Source of the DNA: Scoparia ambigualis
Lineage: Eukaryota > Arthropoda > Insecta > Lepidoptera > Crambidae
NCBI GenBank assembly: GCA_963921215.1
Contig: OY992520.1
Coordinates: 2,403,487-2,467,486 of the forward strand
Reading direction: 5' to 3'
DNA: 64,000 nt
Both the position numbers and the translations under genes were made by a program. This document shows positions 1-10,350 of the stretch, in pieces. Under the pieces are notes generated by a model. The model saw nothing but the letters and a program-made list of their open reading frames with translations. It searched no databases and was not told the DNA's origin. How positions within the stretch are numbered: position 1 is the first letter of the stretch; every line of letters begins with the position of its first letter.

Positions 1-1650
1 CCAACATATATGTTGTTGTATACTGATATGGGCCGATAACTGAACCGACACACGGATCATGAGCTGGGAGAGTAGGGTGGCGGCCGACAACTCTAACTTG
101 GGGATTGTGAGGCGATTCTTGATTGGTGCGACTCGCGACTTGGCGACAATCAAGTGTACTAAAGTATCTCCGGAGGCATCGAGCTCATGGAGGTAAACAA
201 CGGCGGCAAACCCGGCTTCAGAGGCATCTGCAAACCCGTGAAGCGAGTATGCAGCTGAGCCTTTGCTTGCACAAACGTGCCGAGGGAAGCGAATGCTAGA
301 CAACAGCGGCAGATCCTCTGAGATGTGGTGCCACTCCTTTTGCACTTCAGAGGGAGTGGGCTCATCCCATTCCAGCTTCAGTAGCCACAATTGCTGAAGC
401 AGCAGCTTTGCGCGGAAGATAACGGGGGAAACCCAACCGTTTGGGTCATAAAGTGAGGCTACGGTGCTTAAAATAGACCGCTTTGTGACATGTGTGATGG
501 GGGGCAGAGAGATGCGGTAGGTGAACTCGTCTGACTGAGGGCTCCACTGTATACCCAAGACCTTAATGGACGTGGACTCTGGGTTCATGTCGAAGTCCTT
601 GGGCATGTCGCATTGGTTGTCGGGAAATCTCTCGAGCAGCATAGGCGAGTTAGATGTCCACTTACTGAGCTGAAAGCCGCCTAGGTCTAGCAGACTTATC
701 AACTCGTCCTGAAGTGCTTGGGCGGATTCAACCGTGTCATGGCCACACAAGATGTCATCAACGAAGATAGACTTGCGAAGAACCTGAGCGGCTCCAGGGT
801 AGCGATGGCCTTCATCATCAGCCAGCTGGAGCAGGGTGCGGATTGCATGATATGGGCTTGATCTTAAGCCGTACGTGACTGTATTGAGGGCGTAGGTGAG
901 CAGAGGGTGATCTGGTGAGGACCGCCATAGTATCAGCTGATACCGTCTCTGGTCTGGGGCAACCAGCACATTTCTGAACATCCTCTGGATGTCAGTGCTG
1001 AAAACGACTGGATGCGTTCTGAAGGACATGATGATGTCCACAATGTCCTGTTGAAGGGCGGGGCCTGTGTGTAGGCATTCATTTATGCTGACACCATTGG
1101 AGCTTTTGCAGCTACCATCAAAAACAATGCGCAGCTTGTCCGACCCTGACTTAAATACGCCATGGTGAGGGATGTAGAAGTGAGGTTTATGGGCGAATGT
1201 ATTTGGGTGACAGGGAGCCATGTGCCCTAAGTCGATGTATTCGGCCATAAAGTCGACGTATTTAGAACGCAGAGACGGGTTCGTCATTAGCTTCTTCTCA
1301 ATATTGAGGAATCTGCGTAAGGCGATAGGGTGAGTTTTGCCTAGTTGAGGGGCGTCCTTTAGAAAGGGCAGAGCGACCGTATATCTGCCTGAGGGATCGC
1401 GTGTAGTGGTAGAGCGGAAGATTTCCTCGCATTGTTCCTCCAGGGGATCATTATGAGTGTGAGATTGAGGGAGGGGCTCCTCAGACTCCCAGAACCTTTC
1501 CAGACTCTGACGTATGTCCTGGGCTGATTCAGCTGAGTCTGGTTGTGAGCTGACGACGTGAACTGAGTTAACCTGCTGCGCCGGCTGCGCATACAAGTCC
1601 TCAATGGGTCCTATCAACGCGAAGTCGAAAATCGTGCCGAAGGCTATGGG
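1..1650 (-). CDS. BEL/Pao pol: reverse transcriptase region, 3' part outside window
   Basis: In the minus frame whose codons have lowest coordinate 1 modulo 3, I read every codon from 1650 down to 1 and found no stop, about 550 open codons. Family-typical segments follow in order: the linker after the protease, the start of RT (phrases such as PHHGVFK and KLRIVFDGS), the catalytic aspartate box FVDD at 751-765, and the stretch after RT with GVSINECLHTGP-like and LSKWTSN-like motifs. FVDD is the insect retroelement form of the YxDD polymerase site. The enzyme would copy element RNA to DNA inside a virus-like particle. The frame is separated from the protease frame by one extra base in the GGGG run at 1648-1651, so the polyprotein cannot be made in one piece. 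RNase H and integrase are not visible. Confidence 0.85.
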
Positions 1651-2248
1651 GCTTGCCCGGGCCCAACGAGACCTTAGTCCCGTCCAACACTTGACCAAGA
1701 ACGTCCGACCCCAATAAGAGGTCGATCGGGGCTGGTGTGTGGTAAAGCTGGTCAGCCAATGGCACGGGTGGCTGGCCTAGTACGTGGGAAATGTTTGGTA
1801 CCTTCTCTAAGGGAAGGTAGCCAGTGACGTTTTTTAAAATGTGAGCTGTGGCAGTAATTGTAGGAGTATCATTGTGAGTGGGTCGGCATACTATTGTTAT
1901 TGCCGCCTTTGACTCATGTTTGTGCTGATTCCCAACTCCTGTAATTTTTAAAGAAGTGGGTTTTGATGGCAGGTTCAAAAGTCGTGCCATGCGTGACGTT
2001 ATTAACGTCAGCATACTGCCACAGTCCAATAAAGCTCTGGCTGTGTGAAGATGGCCATGTACGTCCGCGACTCTTAGTGAGACGGTTGGCAACAAAATGG
2101 GTGTGCCAGTGGGCACAGAAGGTAAGTGAGCTGATTGAGTATCAGCTGAAATTGTATGAGCTGAGTATGTATCAGCCGTGTGGGCATGGGTTGACTGGGC
2201 ATGGGCTAAATCTACCTCTTCGCTAGGGTGCTCTGTGATAGTAGGGAG
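1601..2248 (-). pseudogene. BEL/Pao retropepsin-like protease segment (DUF1758 type)
   Basis: The 171-residue open stretch at 1601-2116 contains ALLDCGS followed by MLTLITSRMA, the position of the aspartic protease active-site triad (normally D-S/T-G; here Asp-Cys-Gly), then a VTGYLP segment and LLLGSDVLGQ near the C-terminus, all usual for BEL/Pao proteases. The same frame runs up to the TGA at 2249-2251, so the domain really begins above 2116. The C-terminal end is unnatural: after LGPG the frame leaves the pol frame because of one extra base at 1648-1651 and stops at 1601. The role in an intact element would be cleaving the polyprotein. The Cys in the active-site triplet is known from other BEL elements, but I cannot say whether it is functional here. 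Confidence 0.75.
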
Positions 2249-2636
2249 TCATAATTGCTGGCGGCGTTCGCGGGGTCTACCTGGCGAACCGGACCTGGGC
2301 GGGCTGGCTCTGTGAGCAGAGCTGGGTTGCGCCTGTTTGGCATGTGCGGGTTCGTGCCGCCTGCTGTTTCTGGGACGCTCCCTCGAGTGCTCTGTCAGCT
2401 GTGGTGGGGGCACATATACAGACGACGAATGAGCTGAGTGCGTTGGGCCGTCTGGTCGATGGAGGGACGTGTGGTGGTTCGTACTCCCACAGTTCTTGCA
2501 TGCCCCCCTTGACCTGCACTCGCTCTCGTAGTGACGGCCAAGACAACGCTGGCAGCGCTCGCGTGCCTGTACGAAGTCCCAACGGCCCTGTGTTGGCTGG
2601 GCATTGTACCATCTGCACGTCATGAGCGTATGTCCC
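2249..2636 (-). pseudogene. BEL/Pao gag zinc-knuckle segment
   Basis: The open stretch at 2249-2623 encodes CQRCLGRHYESEC and then CKNCGSTNHHTSLH, two CCHC/CCHH-type knuckles expected to bind element RNA in the nucleocapsid part of gag. A further CPYC...H...C-like knuckle lies just above 2623 in the same frame. After the knuckles comes a low-complexity Pro/Ser/Arg/Gln region ending in the TGA at 2249-2251. The protease is in the same frame beyond that stop, so a single codon change separates gag-NC from protease in this copy. The upstream side is out of frame with the gag segment at 2637-2981. Confidence 0.75.
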
Positions 2637-2981
2637 CTAATGGCACAATAGGGACAGTAGGGCGTCGAGCGTGAGGAAGAGGACGATGACGATGATGAGG
2701 AGCAGCTTTGCCGAGTAGACGGGGAAGGGCTGACTGCGAGCCGGGGAGGTGGACGGGCGGTGACGCATTAGCTGCGCTGGGCGGAATGGTTGGTGAGTAG
2801 GCTGCTCATGGGCGCGGTGAGGCGATGGAGCTGAGGAACGGCCACGGTAATGGTCGGGTTGTTGCTGAGCCATCTGAGCATAAGTGCGATGGGGCAACTG
2901 AGGAGGCGCGCGGCTACGAGAAGGGCCGGGCTGGGGCTGAATGGGTTGAGCCATGGCTATGTTGGAGAACTCTGTCTCCAC
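2637..2981 (-). pseudogene. BEL/Pao gag-like proline/glutamine-rich segment
   Basis: A 114-residue open stretch rich in Pro, Gln, Ser, Arg and His (for example PIQPQPGPSRS, YAQMAQQQPDHY), typical of the flexible part before gag zinc knuckles. The last 25 or so residues become hydrophobic and end at a stop, because the frame has slipped relative to the zinc knuckles: a Ser-rich stretch leading into the first knuckle is visible in the neighbouring frame. A full BEL gag is several hundred residues, so most of the capsid-like part is missing or has diverged beyond recognition. The ATG at 2979-2981 is only the first in this open stretch and need not be the native start. Confidence 0.5.
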
Positions 2982-3108
2982 ACAGCGCGCGTGCTTTCTG
3001 TGCGTCTCGCATTAGCTAGCAAACAGACTGGTCGCGCGCGCGGCTCACCAAGCTAGCGGCGGCGGCTCGCGCAGCGGTGGCGCCGCGGCAGACAGGCGGA
3101 CGCGGTCG

Positions 3109-4398
3109 TCAACAACCGCTGAGTCCGTCCCGGCTTTGGCGGGAACACTCAAAGACCTTACCGAAAGCCGACAAGATAGCTATCGGCCTAAAGTTTTCAA
3201 TCTTCGGTGAACTATTGCCTTTTGGAACCGGAGTCACTCTTGAGACTTTCCATTTTGATGGATAAGTATCAGTGCTTATAGCTAGATTGAAGATGTGCAA
3301 AAGGGGGAGCTTTAAGATTTCAAAACAGTCCTTTAGAATGAAAGATGGTATGCCGTCGGGACCAACAGCCGAATGGGGTTTTATTTGACGAGATGCCCAT
3401 TGGACATCCTTTAAGCTAATGTTTTCTACTGCTACACGAGCGGAGCATAAGAAATTGGCCGCCTCATGCTCGGCATCCTCAGCTGACAAAACGGGGTCAT
3501 CAGACAGAAACACGGATTCGAAGTAATTTGCAAATGCGTTCGCTGCGTCACGACCGGTTACCAGTTTTCCGTCATGTTCGAAAACATCACAAGCCTGTCG
3601 CGAGGTCTGCTGCTCCTTTACAAACTTCCAAAACCTACGAGGATTCTGTCTTATGTCCGATTCTGTCTGTCTAATATACTCATTATAAGCTTCATCGATA
3701 TGTTGTTTGACTCTTTCTCTATAAAATCTGAACATTTCTTTGTTAAAATCGTTCTGATGGTGTTTAAACTTTTTCAAATGAAAATACTTATTTTTAATAG
3801 TATTAATTAATACTGATGTAAACCAAACTGGATATTGATAACGTGAATTGGGACAACTGTGGCGTTTTATGGGTACACAGCTATCTAAACAGGAATTTAA
3901 TAAATTATAGAGCACGTCGACAGCTATATTTACATCAGTACAGGAAAAAATCTCATCCCAATCCAAAGACGCCACGGTAGCGTATAACAAATGATAGTTA
4001 GCCTTACGGAAGTTCCACATTCGCGGCGCTTCACCAACCTGTTGAAGCGAATGCATCCACGCCGTTTGAACCGCTGCCGTCCGCACTGGGCGCGCGCATC
4101 GTATGGTTACCGAAAATGGCGGGTGGTAGTCGTCAGCCGAAACCAAAGCTTCAGCATCACCACTTACTTTGATCGACCCCTCGCTCAGATCGCTCAGCAC
4201 CAGATCCAACATTCCATCAAACTTATTACGTATTACATTATACTGTTTTAATTTACAAAAACTTAACAAACACTCAAATTGTAGACTCACATTTTGACTA
4301 CAGGAATTCAAATTAAAATCTCCAACTAATAATACATCAACTTTCGAATATTTAGCTACTACATTTTCTAAAACAGTAAAAGTTCTCAAATGATTGAA
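3109..4398 (-). pseudogene. Jockey-like LINE ORF2 fragment: endonuclease end and start of RT
   Basis: An uninterrupted 426-residue minus-strand frame. VLLVGDFNL near residues 19-27 is the GDxN motif of the apurinic-type endonuclease; a long linker follows with NPRRFWKFVKE and GKLVTGRDAANAFANYF; then VGPDGIPSFILKDC and NFRPIAILSAFGKVFE, the first RT blocks, near residues 340-415. The last dozen residues are unrelated, so homology stops at about 3147, before the catalytic RT boxes. LINEs usually lose their 5' end, so loss of the 3' half suggests a later break where the BEL/Pao element now sits. The 5' side stops at about 4398 beside an AT-rich block. The listed first codon is not a native start. 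The long open frame implies a fairly young copy. Confidence 0.85.
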
Positions 4399-5605
4399 TG
4401 ATTATTAGAGCAATAGTATTATACACGCACTTTATAAGCCTAATTGCCCTTGAGTCTTAATTAACACTTATACATGCACTTTGTAAGACCACTCAATCTT
4501 AGAAGTGACTTTACTAAGTGTTTTGTTAGATATCGTCTGTTACTTATAACTTATTCTTAAAGATGTGTATTAGCTTACTTTATAAAACATTTGTAAGAAC
4601 AGTAGTATTATATGCGCACTTCATAAGCCTAATCACCCTTGATTCTTAATAAACTCTTATGAATGCATTTTGTAATATCACTCGATCTTAGAAGTGACTA
4701 TTGTAAAAGATAGTAAAGAGTACTAGCACGTCAAATGTCTTAGAAACTAAATAATTGCAATTAGAATTCTAATGCAAGTCAAAAGGTGGTCGACCAGGAA
4801 CTTCCCTGTTTGTCTTTTAGCCTACTTTTACTTTAATAAGGAACCCTAAAGGATATGAGCAATGGCCGCGAGGATCAAAAAATGTGGTTGAATTTGATTT
4901 TAGCAGTGCGGTGTAAACCTTATACAATGGTAATGCACTTATATTGGTTCTGTTAAAGCCACTATAAGGCATGATTAGTGATAATGGCGACATTTCCATA
5001 TTTTTCATTTTTAATATAATATTTTTTATTATTAATAATACATTGTAGAAATGGCCCGTAAAATATTGTGATTGTTATTTCAAAATACTCGATAAAATCG
5101 ACTTCGCAATTAAATAACAGTTAGTAATGCGTAACAAACATGAAATTATACTTACACATTTTGTAGGAAAGTGAATTAAACAGGACAGTAATACATAATA
5201 CTTACGTTTTTAATACTCTCCTTATTATTCAGAAAAGTTTGACGAGCACTTGGCAATCCTTTCGGCGGACTGTGATTACATCTGATTACATGTCTTACTA
5301 AAAGCTCGCAAAGAGCACTACAAGTAATATCACACTTAAAACAGCATTAGTAAGTGCATTATAAGGGTAAATGCCCATAAAGAATGCCTTTGTAAATCAT
5401 TGTAAGTCTGTTTGGTATTATTAAAGCATCAACAAGAATTTTGTAAGATTGGAAATACACTTCTCGATACCATTTTAAGATATATTTAAGGGTAAATAGA
5501 CTTATTAAGTGCGCCCAAATCCACACTTATAGCAGTCTATCGGAGTACCATAAGAATGGTAAAATTATACTCTTGGGATGTGTGTAAGAAGAAATTTTGC
5601 TAGTT
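4396..5605. repeat. AT-rich block dense in TAAG/CTTA motifs, unclassified
   Basis: About 1.2 kb with very frequent short motifs such as ATAAG, TGTAAG and CTTATA on both strands. It contains one clear direct duplication (4415-4510 and 4604-4699, 96 bp each, offset 189 bp). The right end near 5594-5604 reads GCTAGTTGGG, resembling the ends of another motif-rich block at 52.68-54.75 kb. I see no convincing protein; a 63-codon minus-strand stretch at 4817-5008 is unrecognised. It adjoins the Jockey-like LINE fragment at its 5' limit, so it may be an insertion there. Probably a non-autonomous DNA element, but both ends are not established. Confidence 0.4.
4415..4699 (+). repeat. Direct duplication of a 96-bp unit, 189 bp apart
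   Basis: The unit starts AGTATTATAyrCGCACTT, passes through TAAGCCTAAT and a conserved CTTGA, and ends CTTAGAAGTGAC. It occurs at 4415-4510 and 4604-4699 with scattered substitutions. The intervening 93 bp is not obviously duplicated. Confidence 0.75.
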
Positions 5606-6290
5606 GGGATATTATAATTAATAGAAATAAGAAAAATATTGTAACTATATTGTTAAAAATAAAAAATGAGATGTAAAAGAAAATTAAAGAAGAGAAAACA
5701 TACAAGTTTCGAGCTCTTAAAGCTCACGATTATTAACTCCACTAGAATAGAAAATAATAAACGAAAAACAGTAGGAAAAGACCTGCCAAGAAGCGGGGAG
5801 CAGTAGCAAAAAAAATAAGTGTTGGTGATCAAAATTTAGGCTATGCCTCGAAAAATCCGAAACACTCACCCATTCTAGAATTCGGAAAACAGAGCGGCGA
5901 TGGGCTCACCACATATCACGGTGAGCACATGTGCAGTTTTAATTTGGTGAAATGGCAGTGGACTGCATCTGCAGTAAAACCTTAAAAGTTAAATTTATAA
6001 ACAACCACAACACCTGAATCTGGACAATTGGGCATAGCTCTACTCATTCTTGCTAGCCGGCGCCGCGTGACAGCCAATGCATGTGTCATGCAAAACCACT
6101 AACATGCAAATAGGCAATAAACTTGATACGTGTTTCAGCGTCAAGAGATGTCGATATTGGTAGTTGGAAACCTAAGCTAGGACGTCACAAGCACCATAAA
6201 TCATTTAAGATCTGGGGCCTCTTAGAACAGTATTACTTTAATATTACTATGCAAAATTCGTATGGGAGTTTAGATATTTATTTTATTTAT
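5606..6290. other. Mostly unassigned AT-rich stretch with a family-A fragment
   Basis: No coding signal. From 5890 to 5981 a degraded plus-oriented family-A fragment is visible (AGAGCGGCGATGGGCTCACC, then GCACATGTGCAG and TTTGGTGAAA). The rest is unassigned. Confidence 0.5.
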
Positions 6291-6294
6291 GTAT

Positions 6295-6590
6295 TTTTGG
6301 AGCTCGATGGCGCAGCGGCTTGCGATCTTGCCTGCTAAGCAACTTTTGCAATGCCGGGTCGCCTGATTGGTGACCATTAAAACATCTCGAGCTCCTCCGT
6401 GCTTCGGAAGGCACGTTAAGCCGTTGGTCCCGGTTGCTGTCGTAAGATGGCAGTTGTTAAAACCCACCAACCCGCATTGGGCCACCGTGGTGGGTTATGG
6501 CCCAATATCCCCACGTGCTATTGTTCACGTGGGAGGCCTGTGCCCAGCAGTGGGACGTTAATAGGCTGATGATAATGATGATGATTTATT
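6295..6590 (+). mobile_element. tRNA-derived SINE (SINE-B) with GAT tail
   Basis: A pol III A box (TGGCGCAGCGGC) lies at 6308-6319, followed by a decayed B box around CCGGGTCGCC. The body includes CTCCGTGCTTCGGAAGGCAC, TTAAAACCCACCAACCCGCA and the end CCCAGCAGTGGGACGTTAAT, finishing in GATGATAATGATGATGAT. This end and tail are characteristic of lepidopteran SINEs. It is the most complete of at least eight pieces of this family in the window. Confidence 0.8.
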
Positions 6591-6692
6591 TAGATATAGT
6601 AAGGTTTAAGTTTAAGAGCAGTACTGCTCCAAGACTTGATGATAAGGCCCCTGGACATACTTATTCCAATGTACTTTTTTATTATTTATTAC

Positions 6693-6956
6693 ATATACAT
6701 ACATACATATAATCACGACTATTACCCCCCGAAGGGTTAGCCAGAGACCAGGCAATGACCGCAAAAGCGGTCCTCTGCCATAGTCCACTTTTCACCAAAT
6801 AGCGACTGCACATGTGCTCAGCGTGACAGGTAGTGAGCCTGTCGCCGCTCTATGCTGTTTGAAGTATGTACAGTCTTAAGTCCTTTAGTCGTCTTTTACG
6901 ACCCCCAACGGGAGAGAAGGGGGTAAAATATTCTTTCACCGCTACGCGACACGGCA
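6693..6956 (-). repeat. Dispersed repeat family A, near full length
   Basis: Reference copy of a roughly 260-bp family defined here. In plus sense it starts near GCGTAGCGGTGAAAGAATAC, passes GGGTGTCGTAAAAGGCGACT, AACAGCATAGAGCGGCGATG, GCACATGTGCAGTCGC and TTTGGTGAAAAGTGGACTAT, and ends in CTAACCCTTCGGGG followed by a (TATG)n microsatellite. No coding capacity. The tail suggests a retroposed origin, but I see no clear A/B boxes, so the class is left open. Confidence 0.85.
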
Positions 6957-7250
6957 TTTGTTTAAAACAAAGATAAAAAAAACCAGTTAATGTTCATTTG
7001 GTATCACAAAAACCTTAAGTTTGTCTAATATGAGTCACTTGTGTTTGTCACTTAAGTATCGCATAACATTGACAAATAAAAATAACATAAAATAAAGATA
7101 AACGTTGCAACTTACGCTAACAAAACGGCTAGAATCAACGAGGCTAGCTATAACCTGTCAGATACCGTAAAATCAAAAACAATAGAAATTCAGTTGTTAG
7201 TAACTGAATTAAAGTTTTCTCACAGACAGGTGGTTAACTAAAACTAACTA

Positions 7251-7506
7251 CCGCGTCGCGTGGCGGTGAAAGAATACTACCACCCCCTCTCTTCCCTTGG
7301 GTGTCTTAAAAGGCGACTAACGGACTAAAGACTGCACATACTTCCAACAGCACAAAGCGGCGATGGGCGTCACCTGTCACGCTGATCACTTCTGCAGTCG
7401 CTATTTGGTGAAAAGTGGACTATGATGGTAGAGGACTAATTTTGCTGTCCCCGTTGTCTGGTATCTGACTAACCCTTCGAGGATATTTGTCATATGTATG
7501 TATGAA
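7251..7506 (+). repeat. Dispersed repeat family A
   Basis: Plus-oriented copy from GCGTCGCGTGGCGGTGAAAG to CTAACCCTTCGAGG and a short TATG tail. It faces the minus copy at 6693-6956 with about 295 bp between. Confidence 0.85.
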
Positions 7507-7599
7507 TGGTTAGACTCAGAGCCACGTTACATAAATTATAATGTGTAAGTCAGTTTTAGACCTAGGTTCTACAATACGAATGTAATGAAGTGTTTTCTG

Positions 7600-7890
7600 A
7601 GTGGTAGAGCCACGCTGCGTTGCAGCAGGCATTGTGCCGGCTCGACCGGGGTAATACCACCCTCTCACTAATATCCGGCACTTGGTCCTGTTGTGTTTCG
7701 TCTGGCCAATGAGAGTTCCGGAGGCCCCTCGCCCAACAATTCCTATTCCTTCCTTAACCCTATTCCTTTCTTAAAGGTCGGCAACGCATCTGCTACTCCT
7801 CTGGTTTTGCTGTCCATGGGTAGCGGTAATTGCTCTCCATCAGGTGACCCGCTTGCTCGTTTGCCTCCTTCTAATATAAAAAAGGAAGTG
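7600..7890 (+). mobile_element. SINE-like element C, A-tailed
   Basis: Starts GTGGTAGAGCCACGCTGCG, contains ATACCACCCTCTCACTAATA, TTGTGTTTCGTCTGGCC, CCTATTCCTTCCTTAACCC and AAAGGTCGGCAACGCATCTG, and ends TCGTTTGCCTCCTTCTAATA followed by A-rich sequence. At least six copies occur in both orientations. The A tail shows the strand; the origin of the head is not clear to me. Confidence 0.75.
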
Positions 7891-8040
7891 AGGCAGTTTG
7901 TGTGCCGGCAGGGTGAGGGTGACTGATGCTACGTCACTCATGCTGCACCGTTGTCCTCGCGCCTGGACTCTAATTTCACTTAACATCAGGTGGAGAGGAG
8001 TCACTTTCCGGGCTTCCTATAAAAAAAATACCCGTTAAGC

Positions 8041-8332
8041 CTTTATATCTATTCCGTGGCCTGAATAACCTACCCTGAAAACTCATACTTATCCGATACA
8101 ACTAGAGGTATATATGTATCTGTTCGGCTTCAAGCTGGAAGCTCCATTAGCTACATGGGCTTTCTGTCAAATTATTGTTAAATTCACCATGAATATTGTT
8201 AATATTAATATCAATAATATTTATTTGTGTACATTGCATGCCTGATCATGGGCAAACTGTTCATACTATATATTATTTTTTTAAACTTGTTCCACAGTTT
8301 TAGCAATAAAGGAATTCTATTCTATTCTATTG
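8041..8332 (+). mobile_element. Probable 3' end of a 5'-truncated LINE
   Basis: A non-coding AT-rich stretch ending in CAATAAAGG and then TTCTATTCTATTCTATT, a short pentanucleotide tail as seen at insect LINE 3' ends. No RT remains. Weakly supported beyond the tail. Confidence 0.4.
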
Positions 8333-9141
8333 TCCGACATTGCACTTTGGCGCGTTTAGTCCCGATCCCAAATCGGTAAAGAAAACTCTCTACATTTTTT
8401 TAGGTTACTCCACACTTGACCACAGAGCATGAAGGACGTTAAATATTTCAATGTCTTGCTTTACATTTTAAGTTAAGGGGATCCTGCACGAAATTGAGAA
8501 AATTTACGTATTTTGAAGTCACTTGTACTATGCGCTAAATTAGGTAAATACATTAAAAGTACTTATGTATGTTAGCCTGATCATTGCACAATGTCATGGC
8601 CTTGTTGAAATTTTATACATATTCAAACAATAACAAACAATACTTACATAAATGTAATGACTCCTAAAATCATTTTTTTTCGATAACTTTCATAATTTTA
8701 GGCATGAAACAATTCTTACATGAAAATATTTGTATTGATATACCGCAAGTCGCCCCCGTCTTTAAAAAGTAAATTTTAATTTTTAACACAAGCGCGTGAT
8801 GGGTTTGCACATTTCGCGGAACAAAAACATTGCTCTAATTAAATAACTAGGTCTAAAACTTCAAAGCAGAATTGATCTAATTTTAAATATCATTAAGATT
8901 GATTTTGCTTTGAAGTTCATTAAGAGACCTATGTCAGTTTTTGCGATCGCGCGGCACCCCCTTAATTGTGAACGCCAGTAAAGTACGCTATCGGCTATCA
9001 TAAAATGCGTAACGCAAAAAAATGACAGTCTCAACGCCAAACTCTTCGAAGCATCACTAATTGGTTAGAGGCAACGTTTACTGAATTGTTAGACTTGAAT
9101 TGTATAGATTGAATTTCATTTCGGTAAAACCACAAAAAAAT
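8333..9141. other. Unassigned AT-rich stretch with one imperfect inverted repeat
   Basis: No coding signal. At 8849-8931 an imperfect palindrome begins AGGTCTAAAACTTCAAAGCA and ends in the near complement, TTTGCTTTGAAG...GAGACCT; it could be a very small foldback element. Confidence 0.4.
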
Positions 9142-9396
9142 TACATACGTACATATAATCCCGGCTATTATCCCCAAAGGGTTAGTCAGAGACTAGGACG
9201 GCAAATGCAGTCCTCTACCATAATCCACTTTTCATTAAATAGCGACTACACAATTGCTCTGCGTGACAGGTGGTGAGCCCATCGCCGCTCAATCCTGTTG
9301 GATGTATGTGCAGTCTTTAGTCCGTTAGTCGCCTTTACGACACCCAAGGGAAGAGAGAGGGTGGTAGTATTCTTTCACCGCTACACGACACTGTGT
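9142..9396 (-). repeat. Dispersed repeat family A
   Basis: Minus-oriented copy. The plus strand reads ACATACGTACATATAATC, then GGGTTAGTCAGAGACTAG, and ends with TTCTTTCACCGCTACACG. Confidence 0.8.
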
Positions 9397-9860
9397 ATAA
9401 AAACAAAAGGAAGATATTCAACGTAGTAGGAAGGTAAGTAGTAATAAAGACGCGCAGTGAAAATTTCAATCAAAATTCAAAAAAACCTAAACAAACAGTG
9501 TATGTGAAAGAGAAAGTACATAAATCTCGCGGCGAGGATACATAAAAATTCATCGCTTCCCTTCGATTTATCCTGGCAGTTTTCTTTTCATTGTAAGAGT
9601 ATTATTTTATGCACCCCGGCACCGTTTTTACTGCGAACTGGAGATGAGTTACTGAGTGTGCCGGTAATAGATTCAACGCTCCCAGTATTGGCTCGGAAAT
9701 TATAGCTCTGATGAATAAACAGAACGGGAATGTGCGGATTGAAATATCACGGACTCCTGGCAAATGTCCGCAATTTATGGGCGGAGTACTTGTGCGATGT
9801 GCATGTTTCGTACATGATGTTGGTATTGGTATGATTCTATCTTTTTCACTTATCTTTACC
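9397..9860. other. Unassigned stretch
   Basis: No recognised feature. Short open stretches on both strands (for example 9602-9862 minus) show no family resemblance. Confidence 0.4.
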
Positions 9861-10350
9861 ATGCTTCGGAAGGCACGTGAAGAAGTTGGTCCCGATTGGT
9901 GTCATAAGATGGCACTGGTAAAACCCACCAACCTGCATTGGGACAACTTAGTGGGTTGTAGCTCAATCGCCTCGGATCCCGGATGTGCTGTTGTCCATGT
10001 GGCTCAATCTCCCCAGATCCCGAATTTACTGTTGTCAATGTGGCTCAATCTCCCCGGATCCCAGATGTACTGTTGTCCATGTGGCTCAAACTCCTCGGAT
10101 CCCGGATGTGCTGTGGTCCAAGTGGCTTAATCTCCCCGGATCCCGGATGTACTGTTGTTCATGTGGCTCAATCTCCACGGATCCCGGATGTGCTGTTGTC
10201 CATGTGGCTCAATCTCCTCAGTTCCCGGACGTGCTGTTGTCCATGTGGCTCAATCTCCTCGAATCCCGGATGTGCAGTTGTCCATGTGGCTCAATCTCCT
10301 CGGATCCCGGATGTGCTGATGTCCACGTGGGAAGGCCTGTGCCCAGCTAG
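9861..10350 (+). mobile_element. SINE-B copy expanded internally by a minisatellite
   Basis: The left part (GCTTCGGAAGGCACGTGAAG to AACCTGCATTGGGAC) and the right part (GGAAGGCCTGTGCCCAG) match the SINE-B body at 6295-6590. Between them, where the reference copy has a single CAATATCCCCACGTGCTATT stretch, this copy carries the 41-bp tandem array described separately. The 5' tRNA-like head and the GAT tail are missing. Confidence 0.75.
9962..10330 (+). repeat. 41-bp minisatellite, about nine copies
   Basis: The unit reads CTCAATCTCCTCGGATCCC + GGATGTGCTGTTGTCCATGTGG, exactly 41 bases, in head-to-tail copies with a few substitutions each. Because 41 is not a multiple of three, the array stays open in more than one plus frame and yields artificial repetitive proteins. 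I do not regard those as genes. Confidence 0.9.

Larger units (their letters stand above)
1..3147 (-). mobile_element. BEL/Pao LTR retrotransposon, internal part, degraded
   Basis: Read on the minus strand, the order is proline/glutamine-rich gag C-terminal part, CCHC zinc knuckles, retropepsin-like domain, then reverse transcriptase running off the left edge. This is the gag-pro-RT order of BEL/Pao polyproteins. RNase H, integrase and the 3' LTR would lie outside the window. I see no 5' LTR above 2981: sequence up to about 3147 is GC-rich and then passes directly into a Jockey-like LINE. The polyprotein is broken by an in-frame TGA at 2249-2251 and by frame changes near 1648-1651 and between 2637 and about 2760. 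The copy is inactive as it stands. Family assignment rests on the DUF1758/Peptidase_A17-like arrangement and is confident; the right boundary is approximate. Confidence 0.85.

Noticed and set aside
4817..5008. 63-codon minus-strand open frame with fairly protein-like composition
   Set aside because: Sits inside a motif-dense AT-rich repeat and has no recognisable domain.
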